From assembly GCA_904419745.1 (NCBI GenBank), contig CAJFSS010000018.1, forward strand, positions 1-41,717: a stretch of DNA of 41,717 bases, written 5' to 3'. The stretch's first letter is position 1; every line of letters begins with the position of its first letter. Origin of the DNA: Candidatus Pseudoruminococcus merdavium. GTDB lineage: Bacteria; Bacillota; Clostridia; Oscillospirales; Ruminococcaceae. Of the stretch, positions 8,250 to 16,844 are shown one piece after another. Both the position numbers and the translations under genes were made by a program. The notes under the pieces are model-generated. The model saw only the letters and a list, made by a program, of their open reading frames with translations, did not search any database and was not told where the DNA came from.

Positions 8250-8363
8250 TAAAGCATTTATATTTGTTTATGTTTTGTGATTTGTTACTATCCGGCAAAT
8301 AATATTCAATTGCAATTTATTGAAAGAATATTTTAATTTTTGAATATTTATTCGATTTCACGC

Positions 8364-8395
8364 AAAAAAGCAGCCGGAAAACCGGCTGCTTTTTT
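8364..8395 (-). terminator. Rho-independent terminator of the O-antigen-ligase-like gene
   Basis: A 14-bp perfect stem (8364-8377 with 8382-8395, loop AAAA) with a terminal T tract on the minus strand lies 13 bp beyond the stop codon. Confidence 0.9.
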
Positions 8396-8408
8396 CTATA
8401 TCCGTTTT

Positions 8409-9587
8409 CTATTTTTCATGGGGGCCATCTGTCTCGAACTGCTTTGGCGCCATGATCCCTGGCAAGCAAAAAATAGTCATGGTAAGCATTCCCGTTTGAA
8501 TCCATAGATAGGTAACATCAGTCATACCATGTAATAACACCACTGCAAGCTGTCCGATCACTAAAATACGCAGGTTCTTATCATAATGATACCGGAATGC
8601 ATCAAAAATCGGGCGCATCAGTTGAAACATGAAGCTTACAAACAGAATTGTCCCAACCACGCCAAAATCCAAAATCAGATTCAAATATAAATTATGGGCA
8701 TGAGTGGTCTGAAATGACTGGTATTTGACATAGGCATCCATATACCCCAATACCCCATGTCCAAACCAGGGGCTATCCTGAATTCCCTTAACTGTCGTCT
8801 CCCAGATCTCTTCTCGAAGTCCGAGCGTCCTTCCAAACTCCGCGATTCTCGGGAACAAGCCAGGCACCGCAAAGACAACAAACCCGCCCAGCAGTATACC
8901 GACAAAAATGAGACGAACACCGACTTTCCGATTCCAAAGTAAAACAGACACCAAAACCCCGCCACACAGAGCCGCCAAAGCGGACATACTTCCGCTCAGA
9001 TAAATACCTACAACCGAACAGAGGATCAAAAAACAATAGTAAAGCTTGTCATTTGGACGGGTCATTATTTTATAAATACACAGCATGACTGCCGTTTCCA
9101 TCATAGAACCGTAATAGTTCGCATTAAAATAGAAGGAAGTCGTGCGGTACTGAACAGTAAACGGATCGTCCAGATTCAAAAGAAATTGGACAAGACCCAC
9201 TGCCGTACCCACAACACTTACAAGCAGGCACAAATCTACTGTTGTCTCAAACACGGATTTTGTGAGGACGGCGCGTACAAAAAACACAAAAAAGACAAGT
9301 AAGATAAACAATAGCCCTGTTCCGACCCCAATCCAAAATCCGCGGACTACGGGAACGATAATAATCAGGGATAAAAGCAGCATCATGGTTTTAAAGCCTC
9401 GAGCGACAAACATCCTTTCCCGCAGCGATTTGTGGGCGAACAGATAAATGACGCAAACAACCGCCATGACAGCGGACAATACAAAAGGGGTGAAAGTAGA
9501 TACTAAGGCAAGACAAAGGAGTTTTTCCTCCCTTTGAAACGATGAAAAAGAGTGCTTTATTTGATACAAGAGGTTGTTGATTTTCAT
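8409..9587 (-). CDS. O-antigen ligase / Wzy-like polymerase family membrane protein
   Basis: The 392-residue protein has about ten to eleven hydrophobic segments and the Wzy_C signature. This includes GSMSALAAL in a membrane helix, a large external loop with GLREEIWETTVKGIQDSPWFGHG, and the conserved THAHNLYLNLILDFGVVG (about residues 290-310). Relatives transfer or polymerise lipid-linked glycans at the outer face of the membrane. In a Gram-positive context a role in capsule, teichoic acid or glycosylated surface polymer assembly is likely; the substrate cannot be predicted. It is a single gene divergent from rnf. No glycosyltransferase cluster is visible nearby, which is unusual for this family. 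Confidence 0.85.
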   Translation of the reverse strand: MKINNLLYQIKHSFSSFQREEKLLCLALVSTFTPFVLSAVMAVVCVIYLFAHKSLRERMFVARGFKTMMLLLSLIIIVPVVRGFWIGVGTGLLFILLVFFVFFVRAVLTKSVFETTVDLCLLVSVVGTAVGLVQFLLNLDDPFTVQYRTTSFYFNANYYGSMMETAVMLCIYKIMTRPNDKLYYCFLILCSVVGIYLSGSMSALAALCGGVLVSVLLWNRKVGVRLIFVGILLGGFVVFAVPGLFPRIAEFGRTLGLREEIWETTVKGIQDSPWFGHGVLGYMDAYVKYQSFQTTHAHNLYLNLILDFGVVGTILFVSFMFQLMRPIFDAFRYHYDKNLRILVIGQLAVVLLHGMTDVTYLWIQTGMLTMTIFCLPGIMAPKQFETDGPHEK

Positions 9588-9765
9588 ACGTCTTCTTCCT
9601 TTCGCCCCACCGCCCAGGGCGCAGTCTTAACCGACCTGTAATCCTGGCTCATTTTATCACAAATTAAATCCCTTTTCAACGAATCTGACAGGAATGTAAG
9701 ATATAGAAGCACTTTGAACACTTTTTGCCCGAACTTTAGAAAAAGATGTTAAAAAAATATTTTAT

Positions 9766-9794
9766 TTGCAGAGACTGCTACTATGTATTAAAAT
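9766..9794 (+). promoter_or_regulatory. Weak candidate promoter of the rnf operon
   Basis: TTGCAG and TAAAAT are separated by 17 bp, placing the transcript start near 9801 and a leader of about 75 nt before the GTG. The -35 match is poor and other positions in 9588-9874 are possible. The leader contains overlapping complementary segments described under findings. Confidence 0.3.
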
Positions 9795-9874
9795 GGGATG
9801 AGCAAGCAATCGGATTTGGGAAAATTTTTCCCATTTGCAAGCTATTCCTATCAAAAAACACTGGAGGTTTTTTT

Positions 9875-11203
9875 GTGACTTCGTTGCAATTATTTCATCG
9901 CCGGCATATGCCCGGCGGAGCGAATGTCCCCCATTTTAAAAATACGACAGAATGTGCCACGGCTCTTCTGCCAACCCCATCAAAGGTCTGCATTCCCATG
10001 CAGCAGCACATTGGCGCCCCTTGTGAGCCAGTTGTCAAGGTGGGGGAAACAGTCAAGGCCGGTCAGCTGATTGGAGACAGCCCCTCCCCGGTATCTGCCC
10101 CAATTCATGCGAGTATTTCTGGAAAAGTAACCGCTATTGACGAAATCCTGATGCCTTTTGGCGCCAAATGCACTTCGGTTACCATCACATCGGATGGGGA
10201 GAATACCGTGGACGAAACCCTGCAACCTCCTGAAATAAAGGACAGGGAGGATTTTCTTAATGCTATCCGGGCTTCTGGACTGGTCGGGCTCGGAGGCGCA
10301 GGATTCCCCACTTCTGTAAAGCTTAACCCCAAAAATATTCAGGAAGTCAATACCCTGATTATCAATGGTGCAGAATGTGAGCCATTTATCACCTCTGACT
10401 ACCGGGAGTTTATGGAAAACGCAGATGATGTTATCGAAGGGATCCTTCTGGTACAGAAATTTCTTGAGATGAAAGAGGTTTACATAGGAATTGAAAATAA
10501 CAAACCAGAAGCCATTAAACTGATGACCAAAAAGTTGGCAAATTATCCGGAAATCAATGTGGTTACTCTCAAATCCCGTTACCCGCAAGGAGCGGAAAAA
10601 GTCCTGATTTATGAAGTTTCCGGGAAGGTCGTACCGGAAGGAAAGCTTCCGGCAGACGTTGGAGTACTTGTAATGAATGTTGCGAGCATTGGATTTTTAA
10701 ACCGCTACTGCAAAACCGGTATTCCCCTGATTTCCAAGCGGCTGACCATTGATGGAGCTGCGATTAGCCATCACAAAAACATCCGCGTTCCCATTGGTAC
10801 CATGATTTCCGATGTGGCGGAATACTGCGGCGGATATTCGCAACCAGTGAAAAAAATCCTGATGGGCGGGCCAATGATGGGAACTGCTCTGTATACAGAC
10901 GATTTTCCCATTCTCAAACAGAACAACGCCATCTTATTCTTGGGAGAAGAAAATTTACCCAAGCATAACCATCAGACCGCTTGTATCCGTTGTGGACGCT
11001 GTGTGCGCGCCTGCCCAATGTCCTTGATGCCATTGGAAGTAGAACGGGCTTACAAGCAAAATGATATTTCCGCGTTACAGTCTCTCAAGGTTGGGATTTG
11101 CATGGAATGTGGAAGCTGCGAATACAGCTGCCCTGCAAAGCGGCCCCTTGTCTCCACTATGCGTCTGTCCAAACAGGCTGTACGGACTGCTACACCAAAA
11201 TAA
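9875..11203 (+). CDS. rnfC: Rnf complex subunit C (NADH/FMN-binding, 2x[4Fe-4S])
   Basis: RnfC is the peripheral subunit where NAD+/NADH meets the Na+- or H+-translocating ferredoxin:NAD+ oxidoreductase. The frame is open from 9746, but a TGGAGG site is placed for the GTG at 9875, giving 442 residues starting with TSLQLFHRRHMPGGANVPH. GLVGLGGAGFPT (135-146) is the NADH/FMN-binding glycine-rich loop. Two ferredoxin clusters follow at C370/C373/C376/C380 and C409/C412/C415/C419. It is the first gene of an rnfCDGEAB operon in the order usual for Clostridia. Confidence 0.95.
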   Translation: MTSLQLFHRRHMPGGANVPHFKNTTECATALLPTPSKVCIPMQQHIGAPCEPVVKVGETVKAGQLIGDSPSPVSAPIHASISGKVTAIDEILMPFGAKCTSVTITSDGENTVDETLQPPEIKDREDFLNAIRASGLVGLGGAGFPTSVKLNPKNIQEVNTLIINGAECEPFITSDYREFMENADDVIEGILLVQKFLEMKEVYIGIENNKPEAIKLMTKKLANYPEINVVTLKSRYPQGAEKVLIYEVSGKVVPEGKLPADVGVLVMNVASIGFLNRYCKTGIPLISKRLTIDGAAISHHKNIRVPIGTMISDVAEYCGGYSQPVKKILMGGPMMGTALYTDDFPILKQNNAILFLGEENLPKHNHQTACIRCGRCVRACPMSLMPLEVERAYKQNDISALQSLKVGICMECGSCEYSCPAKRPLVSTMRLSKQAVRTATPK

Positions 11204-11220
11204 CAAGGGAGGTTTTTGCT

Positions 11221-12177
11221 GTGGAAAATAAACTGATTGTATCTTCATCCCCTCATTTAAAAAGCGATATCAGCACGGCGGGCGTCATGCGGGACGTAAT
11301 TATTGCATTAATTCCAACTTTAGTCGCCGCGGTAATCCTATTTGGATTCCGTGCACTGGTTGTCACTGCCACCTGCGTGCTGTTTTGCATTGTCTTTGAA
11401 TACCTGTTCAATCGTATTACCAAACGGGAACAGACCGTTGGTGATTTTTCCGCCATTGTCACAGGGATACTCCTTGCATTTAATTTGCCGGTAACGCTCC
11501 CGCTGTGGATGTGCGTGATTGGGTCATTTGTCTCCATTGTCATTGCAAAACAGCTGTTTGGAGGGCTTGGACAAAATTTTGCGAACCCGGCACTTGTTGG
11601 ACGTATTGTCCTGATGATTTCCTTTGCTACTCAGATGTCTACCTGGGCAGTTCCCTTTTATTACCGCCAACCGGAAATTGTCACCTCTGCAACGCCGCTC
11701 GCAGTCATTCCACAGGTGATGAACGGAGAACTGCCTGCGCAAAACCTGCCAGGTCTCCCCGATTTGCTGCTGGGTACCACTGGCGGCTGTTTGGGAGAAA
11801 CCTGTGCTGTCACCCTGATCCTTGGCGGGATTTATTTGGTCGCGCGCAAGGTCATTTCTCCAGCAGCGCCCCTTGCCTTTATCGGGACAGTCTTTGTTTT
11901 TACTGCATTGATGGGCGCCTATCCCCTGCACCAGATTTTATCCGGCGGGTTGCTGCTTGGCGCAATTTTTATGGCAACGGATTACACTACTACCCCGGTC
12001 ACTTTTTGGGGGAAAATTATTTTTGGGATTGGATGCGGCCTGATCACCTGTTTAATCCGCCTGTTTGGTTCCTTTGCAGAAGGCGTTTCCTTTTCCATTA
12101 TTCTGATGAATATCCTGACCCCCTATATTGACCAATGGACCCGTTCCAAACCGTTTGGAGGTGTCAAAACAGCATGA
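11221..12177 (+). CDS. rnfD: Rnf complex subunit D (membrane, covalent FMN)
   Basis: RnfD is a membrane subunit of the Rnf pump, homologous to NqrB. The frame opens at 11098 inside rnfC; the AAGGGAGG site just before GTG 11221 fixes the true start, giving 318 residues. Multiple hydrophobic helices are evident. TSATPL (155-160) contains Thr158, expected to carry FMN through a phosphoester bond as in the S/T-G/A-AT motif of RnfD. GQNFANPALVGR and MATDYTTTPVT are conserved family segments. The last 4 bp overlap rnfG (ATGA), so translation is coupled. Confidence 0.94.
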   Translation: MENKLIVSSSPHLKSDISTAGVMRDVIIALIPTLVAAVILFGFRALVVTATCVLFCIVFEYLFNRITKREQTVGDFSAIVTGILLAFNLPVTLPLWMCVIGSFVSIVIAKQLFGGLGQNFANPALVGRIVLMISFATQMSTWAVPFYYRQPEIVTSATPLAVIPQVMNGELPAQNLPGLPDLLLGTTGGCLGETCAVTLILGGIYLVARKVISPAAPLAFIGTVFVFTALMGAYPLHQILSGGLLLGAIFMATDYTTTPVTFWGKIIFGIGCGLITCLIRLFGSFAEGVSFSIILMNILTPYIDQWTRSKPFGGVKTA

Positions 12178-12734
12178 AGGCGTTTTCCGAAATTGCAAAA
12201 CCTGCATTGATTTTGACAGCCATCTGTCTGATTATTTCCCTGGCATTGGCTGGAACCAATACCCTGACCGCAGATGCAATTGCCCAAAATAATGAGAAAG
12301 AAGCTTATGAAACCCGCATTAAGGTTTTGGAAGGGGCCGACAGCTTTGAACCCGTTGCAATAGAACCCTTTACTGCGGAAGATGGTTCAAAATTTGTAGA
12401 GATGGTAAAAGCAAGCAACGGTGTAGGTTATGTAGCCACCACAACTACAAAAGGGTATGGCGGTGAAATGACTGTAATGACCGGTTTTGACAACGAGGGG
12501 AACATTGTTGGCGTAAGCGTGTTGAGTTCCAACGAGACCCCTGGTCTGGGTAAAAAGGCGGAGGAGCCGGATTTCACAGGACAATATCTCGGAAAATCCG
12601 GCACTCTTTCCGTAGTGAAAAACACAGCTGGAACGGACAAGGACATTGTTGCCATTTCCGGTGCGACGATATCCTCCAAAGCTGTGACTTCGGCAGTCAA
12701 CTGTGCGTCGCAGGGATTTGCGGCAATGAAGTAG
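12174..12734 (+). CDS. rnfG: Rnf complex subunit G (covalent FMN)
   Basis: The 186-residue subunit has an N-terminal membrane anchor (about residues 10-28) and an extracytoplasmic FMN-binding domain. SGATISSKAV (162-171) contains Thr165, the predicted covalent FMN site, and ETPGLG (121-126) is the conserved flavin-domain loop. The ATG at 12174 overlaps the rnfD stop, with GGAGG about 13 bp upstream. The longer frame from 12135 would add residues that belong to rnfD. Confidence 0.94.
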   Translation: MKAFSEIAKPALILTAICLIISLALAGTNTLTADAIAQNNEKEAYETRIKVLEGADSFEPVAIEPFTAEDGSKFVEMVKASNGVGYVATTTTKGYGGEMTVMTGFDNEGNIVGVSVLSSNETPGLGKKAEEPDFTGQYLGKSGTLSVVKNTAGTDKDIVAISGATISSKAVTSAVNCASQGFAAMK

Positions 12735-12746
12735 GGAGGGGTTCCT

Positions 12747-13418
12747 GTGAAAAAAAATCTTAGTATCCTGTTAAACGGAATTATTCGGGAAAACCCGGTG
12801 CTTGTACTGGTACTTGGTACCTGCCCAACACTTGCGGTTACCACCATGGCGGTCAACGGCCTTGGGATGGGCGCTGCGGCGACAGTCGTCCTTATTTGTT
12901 CCAATGCGGTGATATCCCTACTCAAAAATATTATCCCGGACAAGGTGCGCATTCCTGCATATATCACCATTATTGCGGGATTTGTCACGGTGGTACAGTT
13001 TTTTGTACAGGCCTATGCTCCCAGCATCAACAAAGCGCTCGGAATTTTTTTACCGCTGATTGTTGTCAACTGTATTATACTTGCGCGGGCGGAAGTATTT
13101 GCCAGTAAAAACAGCGTAGGGGCTTCCATCCTAGATGGTCTTGGAATGGGACTTGGTTTTACACTTGCCCTGTTTGCAATGGGTTCTATTCGTGAAATAT
13201 TAGGAAACGGCACCTGGATGGGAATTTCCCTGACTTCGGGAGCCATAGAGCCAATGACCATTTTCATTTTGGCCCCGGGCGGATTTTTTGTATTTGGTAT
13301 CCTGATTGCACTGGTCAACAAAATTCTCACAAGAAAAGGAATTGAGCACCCTGCATCGGGGTGTGCCGCCTGCCCGTCACGCGAATTCTGTGAAGACGCG
13401 AAGAAAGGAGGGTGCTGA
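12747..13418 (+). CDS. rnfE: Rnf complex subunit E, with Cys-rich C-terminal tail
   Basis: An integral membrane subunit (223 residues, six predicted helices, NqrD/RnfE family) with the typical NPVLVLVLGTCPTLAVTT opening. It starts at GTG after TAGGGAGGGG. RnfA and RnfE together hold an intramembrane [2Fe-2S] cluster; Cys26 (GTCP) and Cys75-type residues in the conserved helices fit that role. After the last helix the protein adds a polar tail with Cys206, Cys209, Cys215 and Cys223 (CAACPSREFCEDAKKGGC), a spacing that could bind a metal or Fe-S cluster. It ends 5 bp before rnfA. Confidence 0.93.
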   Translation: MKKNLSILLNGIIRENPVLVLVLGTCPTLAVTTMAVNGLGMGAAATVVLICSNAVISLLKNIIPDKVRIPAYITIIAGFVTVVQFFVQAYAPSINKALGIFLPLIVVNCIILARAEVFASKNSVGASILDGLGMGLGFTLALFAMGSIREILGNGTWMGISLTSGAIEPMTIFILAPGGFFVFGILIALVNKILTRKGIEHPASGCAACPSREFCEDAKKGGC

Positions 13419-13423
13419 CCGCC

Positions 13424-14014
13424 ATGAAAGAAATGCTTGTTATTCTGGTCAGTGCCATTTTGACCGATAACTTTGTCCTATCCAAGTTTATGGGGGTGTG
13501 TCCCTTCCTTGGGGTTTCCAAAAAGGTGGATTCTTCCATTGGGATGGGAATTGCCGTTACCTTTGTCATGGTTATGGCATCCGCTGTCACCTATCCCATC
13601 AACACCTACCTGCTTGTCCCTTATGGGCTGGACTACCTGTCCACCATCGCGTTCATTCTGGTCATTGCATCACTGGTACAGTTTGTGGAAATTGTCCTAA
13701 AGAAATATATTCCCGCCCTGCACAAGTCACTGGGCATTTATCTGCCATTGATTACCACCAACTGTGCCGTACTGGGTGTGACGCTGCTGAACGTGGAAAA
13801 CAGTTACGACTTTTTACAATCCATTGTCAATTCTTTGGGAGCGGGGCTTGGATTTTTAATTGCCTTACTGCTATTTGCAGGCGTGCGCCGTAAAATGGAG
13901 GGAACGAACGTCCCAAAAGCATTTCAAGGACTTCCTATCACCCTGATTGCCGCATCCATTGTTTCGCTTTCTTTTTTGGGATTTGGCGGCGTTGTCCAAG
14001 GACTATTCCAGTAA
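13424..14014 (+). CDS. rnfA: Rnf complex subunit A
   Basis: A 196-residue integral membrane protein, homologous to NqrE and to RnfE. The opening LVSAILTDNFVLSKFMGVCPFLG contains the conserved cysteine that helps ligand the intramembrane [2Fe-2S] cluster, and LPLITTNCAVLGV holds the second. The frame could begin at GTG 13412, but that codon overlaps the ribosome binding site AAGGAGGG, so the ATG at 13424 is preferred. It is the fifth gene of rnfCDGEAB. Confidence 0.94.
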   Translation: MKEMLVILVSAILTDNFVLSKFMGVCPFLGVSKKVDSSIGMGIAVTFVMVMASAVTYPINTYLLVPYGLDYLSTIAFILVIASLVQFVEIVLKKYIPALHKSLGIYLPLITTNCAVLGVTLLNVENSYDFLQSIVNSLGAGLGFLIALLLFAGVRRKMEGTNVPKAFQGLPITLIAASIVSLSFLGFGGVVQGLFQ

Positions 14015-14029
14015 GGGAGGAGGACATCC

Positions 14030-14821
14030 ATGTTTGAAAGTATTGTACTGCCCGTACTGATTATTGCGGGAATTGGGCTGATCTTTGGTATTATCCTGGC
14101 GGTGGCCTCCAAAGTGATGGCCGTTCCGGTGGATGAACGCATTACACAAATCCGTGAGGCGCTTCCCGGAGCAAACTGCGGTGCGTGCGGATATGCCGGC
14201 TGTGACGACTATGCAAAGGCCGTCTGCGAAAGTGGCGCACCTACCGGCGCCTGTATCCCCGGCGGAGACGGGGTTGCAAAGGCTGTTGCCGCCATAATGG
14301 GTGTAGAGGCTTCCTCTTCTACGCCAGTAGCAGCGTTCCTCGGCTGCCAGGGTACACATGCAGTAACACAGGATAAATACCTTTATGATGGCATTACCAC
14401 CTGCCAGGCCTGTAATGCCATCACGGCTGGAAAGGGCGCGTGCATGTATGGCTGTCTCGGATTTGGCGACTGTGTGGCTGCCTGCAAATTCGGCGCTATC
14501 AATTTAGTGGGCTCAATCGCCCATTTTGACCGGGAGCTATGTACAGGGTGCGGCGCCTGCGAAAAGGCCTGTCCCAAGCATCTGATTTCCATTCTGCCGA
14601 AAGACACAAAGGTTTTTGTAGCCTGCTCAAACAAAGACAAAGGCGGCATCACCCGCACCGTGTGCAAAGCCGGATGTATTGGGTGCAAAAAATGTGAACG
14701 CACCTGTCAGTTCGACGCAATCCATGTAGAGAACAATTTGGCAAGCATTGATCCTAAAAAATGTACGGGGTGCGGCACCTGTGCCAAAGTCTGCCCTGTC
14801 CATGCGATTGCTGAGTTTTAA
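14030..14821 (+). CDS. rnfB: Rnf complex subunit B (ferredoxin-accepting polyferredoxin)
   Basis: RnfB receives electrons from reduced ferredoxin. The 263-residue protein has an N-terminal membrane anchor (residues 1-28) and a 4Fe-4S domain with C50, C53, C58 and nearby cysteines in the CGACGYAGCDDYA motif. Four ferredoxin-type clusters follow at C138/C142/C148/C152, C171/C174/C177/C181, C216/C219/C222/C226 and C245/C248/C251/C255. The cluster count fits Clostridial RnfB. The start follows a GGGAGGAGG site, and this is the last gene before the terminator. Confidence 0.95.
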   Translation: MFESIVLPVLIIAGIGLIFGIILAVASKVMAVPVDERITQIREALPGANCGACGYAGCDDYAKAVCESGAPTGACIPGGDGVAKAVAAIMGVEASSSTPVAAFLGCQGTHAVTQDKYLYDGITTCQACNAITAGKGACMYGCLGFGDCVAACKFGAINLVGSIAHFDRELCTGCGACEKACPKHLISILPKDTKVFVACSNKDKGGITRTVCKAGCIGCKKCERTCQFDAIHVENNLASIDPKKCTGCGTCAKVCPVHAIAEF

Positions 14822-14830
14822 AAAAGCAGA

Positions 14831-14870
14831 AAAAAGCCGTTCCAGGCATTCGTCTGGAACGACTTTTTTT
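14831..14870 (+). terminator. Rho-independent terminator of the rnf operon
   Basis: A near-perfect 15-bp stem (14831-14845 with 14854-14868, one C/A mismatch) is followed by a T tract, 10 bp beyond the rnfB stop. Confidence 0.9.
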
Positions 14871-14933
14871 ATCCTCAATTATCCGTATACGGTTAGAATT
14901 TTCCCGAGATTTTGACAAAAAAACTTTTTATTA

Positions 14934-14963
14934 AAAAAGTTGCCTAGAATAGAGCAACTTTTT
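14934..14963. terminator. Second hairpin, likely bidirectional terminator between rnf and the phage cluster
   Basis: A 10-bp perfect stem (14934-14943 with 14954-14963, loop of 10) ends in A and T runs. It may insulate the phage-like operon from rnf read-through. A TTGACA hexamer at 14912-14917 has no -10 partner at normal distance, so no promoter is called there. Confidence 0.5.
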
Positions 14964-14981
14964 CCCTGTTTCATCCTTTAG

Positions 14982-14997
14982 TGAAAAGTACTTTTCA
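14982..14997. promoter_or_regulatory. 16-bp perfect palindrome upstream of the phage cluster, candidate operator
   Basis: TGAAAAGTACTTTTCA reads identically on both strands and lies 60 bp before the first gene of the phage-like operon. It has the size of a dimeric repressor or activator site. It does not match the Gram-positive LexA box. Recognised by symmetry only; the protein that binds it is unknown and no repressor gene is present in the cluster. Confidence 0.4.
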
Positions 14998-15057
14998 AAG
15001 AAGTAGCGGAGCAGTTTCAATTGCCCCGCACAGCAAACAGACGGAGGGACTACCGAT

Positions 15058-15570
15058 TTGAACAACAAACGGCTTTCACGAAAACAAAGGGAGCGGCTTT
15101 TCTGTCGGTATTACCTGATCTCGCTTGATGCACAACAGGCGGCAAAACAGGCAGGACTTCCACGGCCTGGGGAGACAGGCCCTCTTTTGCTGACAGATGT
15201 GGGAATTCAGGAGTATCTAAAAGAACTCGAGGATGAAAACAAGCACCTGTTGATGGCTCAGGCGATTGAGGGCTACCGCCGACTTGCGTTTTCCTCTGCC
15301 CAAGACGCAATTCACCTGCTAGACCGCGAATTTGATCCAAAAAATGCGGAAAACCTGGATTTATTCAGTGTTTCGGAGATTAAAACTTCCCCATCCGGTG
15401 TACAAATCAAATTTTTTGATCGCCAAAAAGCATTGGACAAACTCTATGACCTGGCAGAGGCGAGGGAGGAAAATTCTACAGCACCCCCTTTGGTAGATTC
15501 TTTATGTGATGCAATTGCAAAAGGGGCACAGGCTCTTTCGGAGTTAAGGGAATCCCAACATGACGGGTAA
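15058..15570 (+). CDS. Phage terminase small subunit
   Basis: The 170-residue protein opens with LSRKQRERLFCRYYLISLDAQQAAKQAGL, the helix-turn-helix region of small terminases that selects DNA for packaging, followed by a helical oligomerisation part. It starts at TTG with a CGGAGGG site at proper distance. It overlaps the large subunit gene by 11 bp. It is the first gene of the phage-structural operon; no integrase, repressor or replication gene precedes it. Confidence 0.85.
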   Translation: MNNKRLSRKQRERLFCRYYLISLDAQQAAKQAGLPRPGETGPLLLTDVGIQEYLKELEDENKHLLMAQAIEGYRRLAFSSAQDAIHLLDREFDPKNAENLDLFSVSEIKTSPSGVQIKFFDRQKALDKLYDLAEAREENSTAPPLVDSLCDAIAKGAQALSELRESQHDG

Positions 15571-16822
15571 ATTTCTTCCGTTTTCCGAAAAGCAGCTACG
15601 TGTCCTGACTTGGTGGGACAAAAACAGCCCGGACAACGGTTATGACGCCATCATCTGTGATGGGGCGGTGCGCAGCGGCAAGACCTTCTGCATGTCCCTG
15701 TCATTCCTGTTATGGAGCAGCACTTGTTTTGACGGACAGAGTTTTGCACTGTGTGGAAAGACTATCTCCTCTTTTCGACGCAATGTCCTGTATCCCATTT
15801 TACCGCTACTTCCGGAGCTTGGGTTTTCCGTCAAAGAATCCATTGCCCACAATTTTTTGGATATCTCCCGGATGGGAAGGACAAACCGCTACTACCTGTT
15901 CGGAGGAAAGGATGAGGCCTCTGCTGCGCTGATTCAGGGGATAACGCTTGCTGGCATTCTACTTGATGAGGCTGCACTGATGCCCCGTTCCTTTTTGGAA
16001 CAGGCGGCAGCTCGCTGCTCAGTCTCTGGTTCTCGGTTCTGGTTTAACTGTAATCCCCAACACCCGTATCACTATTTTTACCAGGAGTGGATTTTGCAGG
16101 CCGAACAGAAGCGGGTGCTCTATCTCCATTTTACCATGGAGGACAATCCTGCACTCACGGAGGAAATCCGGACGCGATATGAACAGCTTTACTCCGGAGT
16201 GTTTTATGAGCGTTTTGTCAAAGGAAACTGGGTGAGCGGGGATGGGCTTGTCTATCCGATGTTTGAGCCATTACGTCATATTTTTTCCCTGGCACCGGAA
16301 CACCTGGAGAAATACTACATCTCCGTGGACTACGGGACTAGAAACCCGACCTCTTTTGGGCTGTGGGGGCTTTCTGGCGGCGTATGGTACCGGCTCAGGG
16401 AATACTACCATGACGCACGAAAACTTGGACAAATCAAGACGGATTCCGAGTACTGCCGAGATCTGCTTGCTTTTGCGCAAGAACTTCCCATTCATGCCGT
16501 GATTGTCGATCCCAGTGCCGCCAGTTTTATTGAATGTATCCGGCAGGAGGGGAAATTTCCCGTCATCCCGGCGAAAAACGATGTTCTTCCCGGGATCCGG
16601 CGGGTCATGGACGCACTGCGCGAGGGACGAATTCGATTCCATGAGAGCTGTACGGACACCCTGCGGGAATTCTCCCTCTATCGATGGGAGGAGGGGGTGG
16701 GTGACCGTGTAAGAAAGGAAAATGATCACGCGATGGACGATATCCGCTATTTTGTCTCCACAGTCCTTGCCCCACGGCGGCAGCCAGGCAGCGCTTTCGC
16801 CGCCATATCCCGCCGCAGATAA
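15560..16822 (+). CDS. Phage terminase large subunit, PBSX type
   Basis: The DNA-packaging ATPase/nuclease (420 residues). Walker A is GAVRSGKT (35-42) and Walker B with catalytic glutamate is ILLDEA (133-138). The RNase-H-like nuclease carries its acidic residues at D257 (SVDYGTRNPT), D317 (VIVDPSAA) and D393/D394 (HAMDDIRYF). Length and motif spacing match the PBSX family of large terminases, and all catalytic residues are intact, so packaging activity seems preserved. The start lies inside the small subunit gene. Confidence 0.93.
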   Translation: MTGKFLPFSEKQLRVLTWWDKNSPDNGYDAIICDGAVRSGKTFCMSLSFLLWSSTCFDGQSFALCGKTISSFRRNVLYPILPLLPELGFSVKESIAHNFLDISRMGRTNRYYLFGGKDEASAALIQGITLAGILLDEAALMPRSFLEQAAARCSVSGSRFWFNCNPQHPYHYFYQEWILQAEQKRVLYLHFTMEDNPALTEEIRTRYEQLYSGVFYERFVKGNWVSGDGLVYPMFEPLRHIFSLAPEHLEKYYISVDYGTRNPTSFGLWGLSGGVWYRLREYYHDARKLGQIKTDSEYCRDLLAFAQELPIHAVIVDPSAASFIECIRQEGKFPVIPAKNDVLPGIRRVMDALREGRIRFHESCTDTLREFSLYRWEEGVGDRVRKENDHAMDDIRYFVSTVLAPRRQPGSAFAAISRRR

Positions 16823-16844
16823 CCTGATGAAAGGAGGTTTTGTA

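Noticed and set aside
14912-14917. TTGACA as -35 of a promoter for the phage cluster
   Set aside because: No -10-like hexamer at 15-19 bp; the region instead forms a hairpin.
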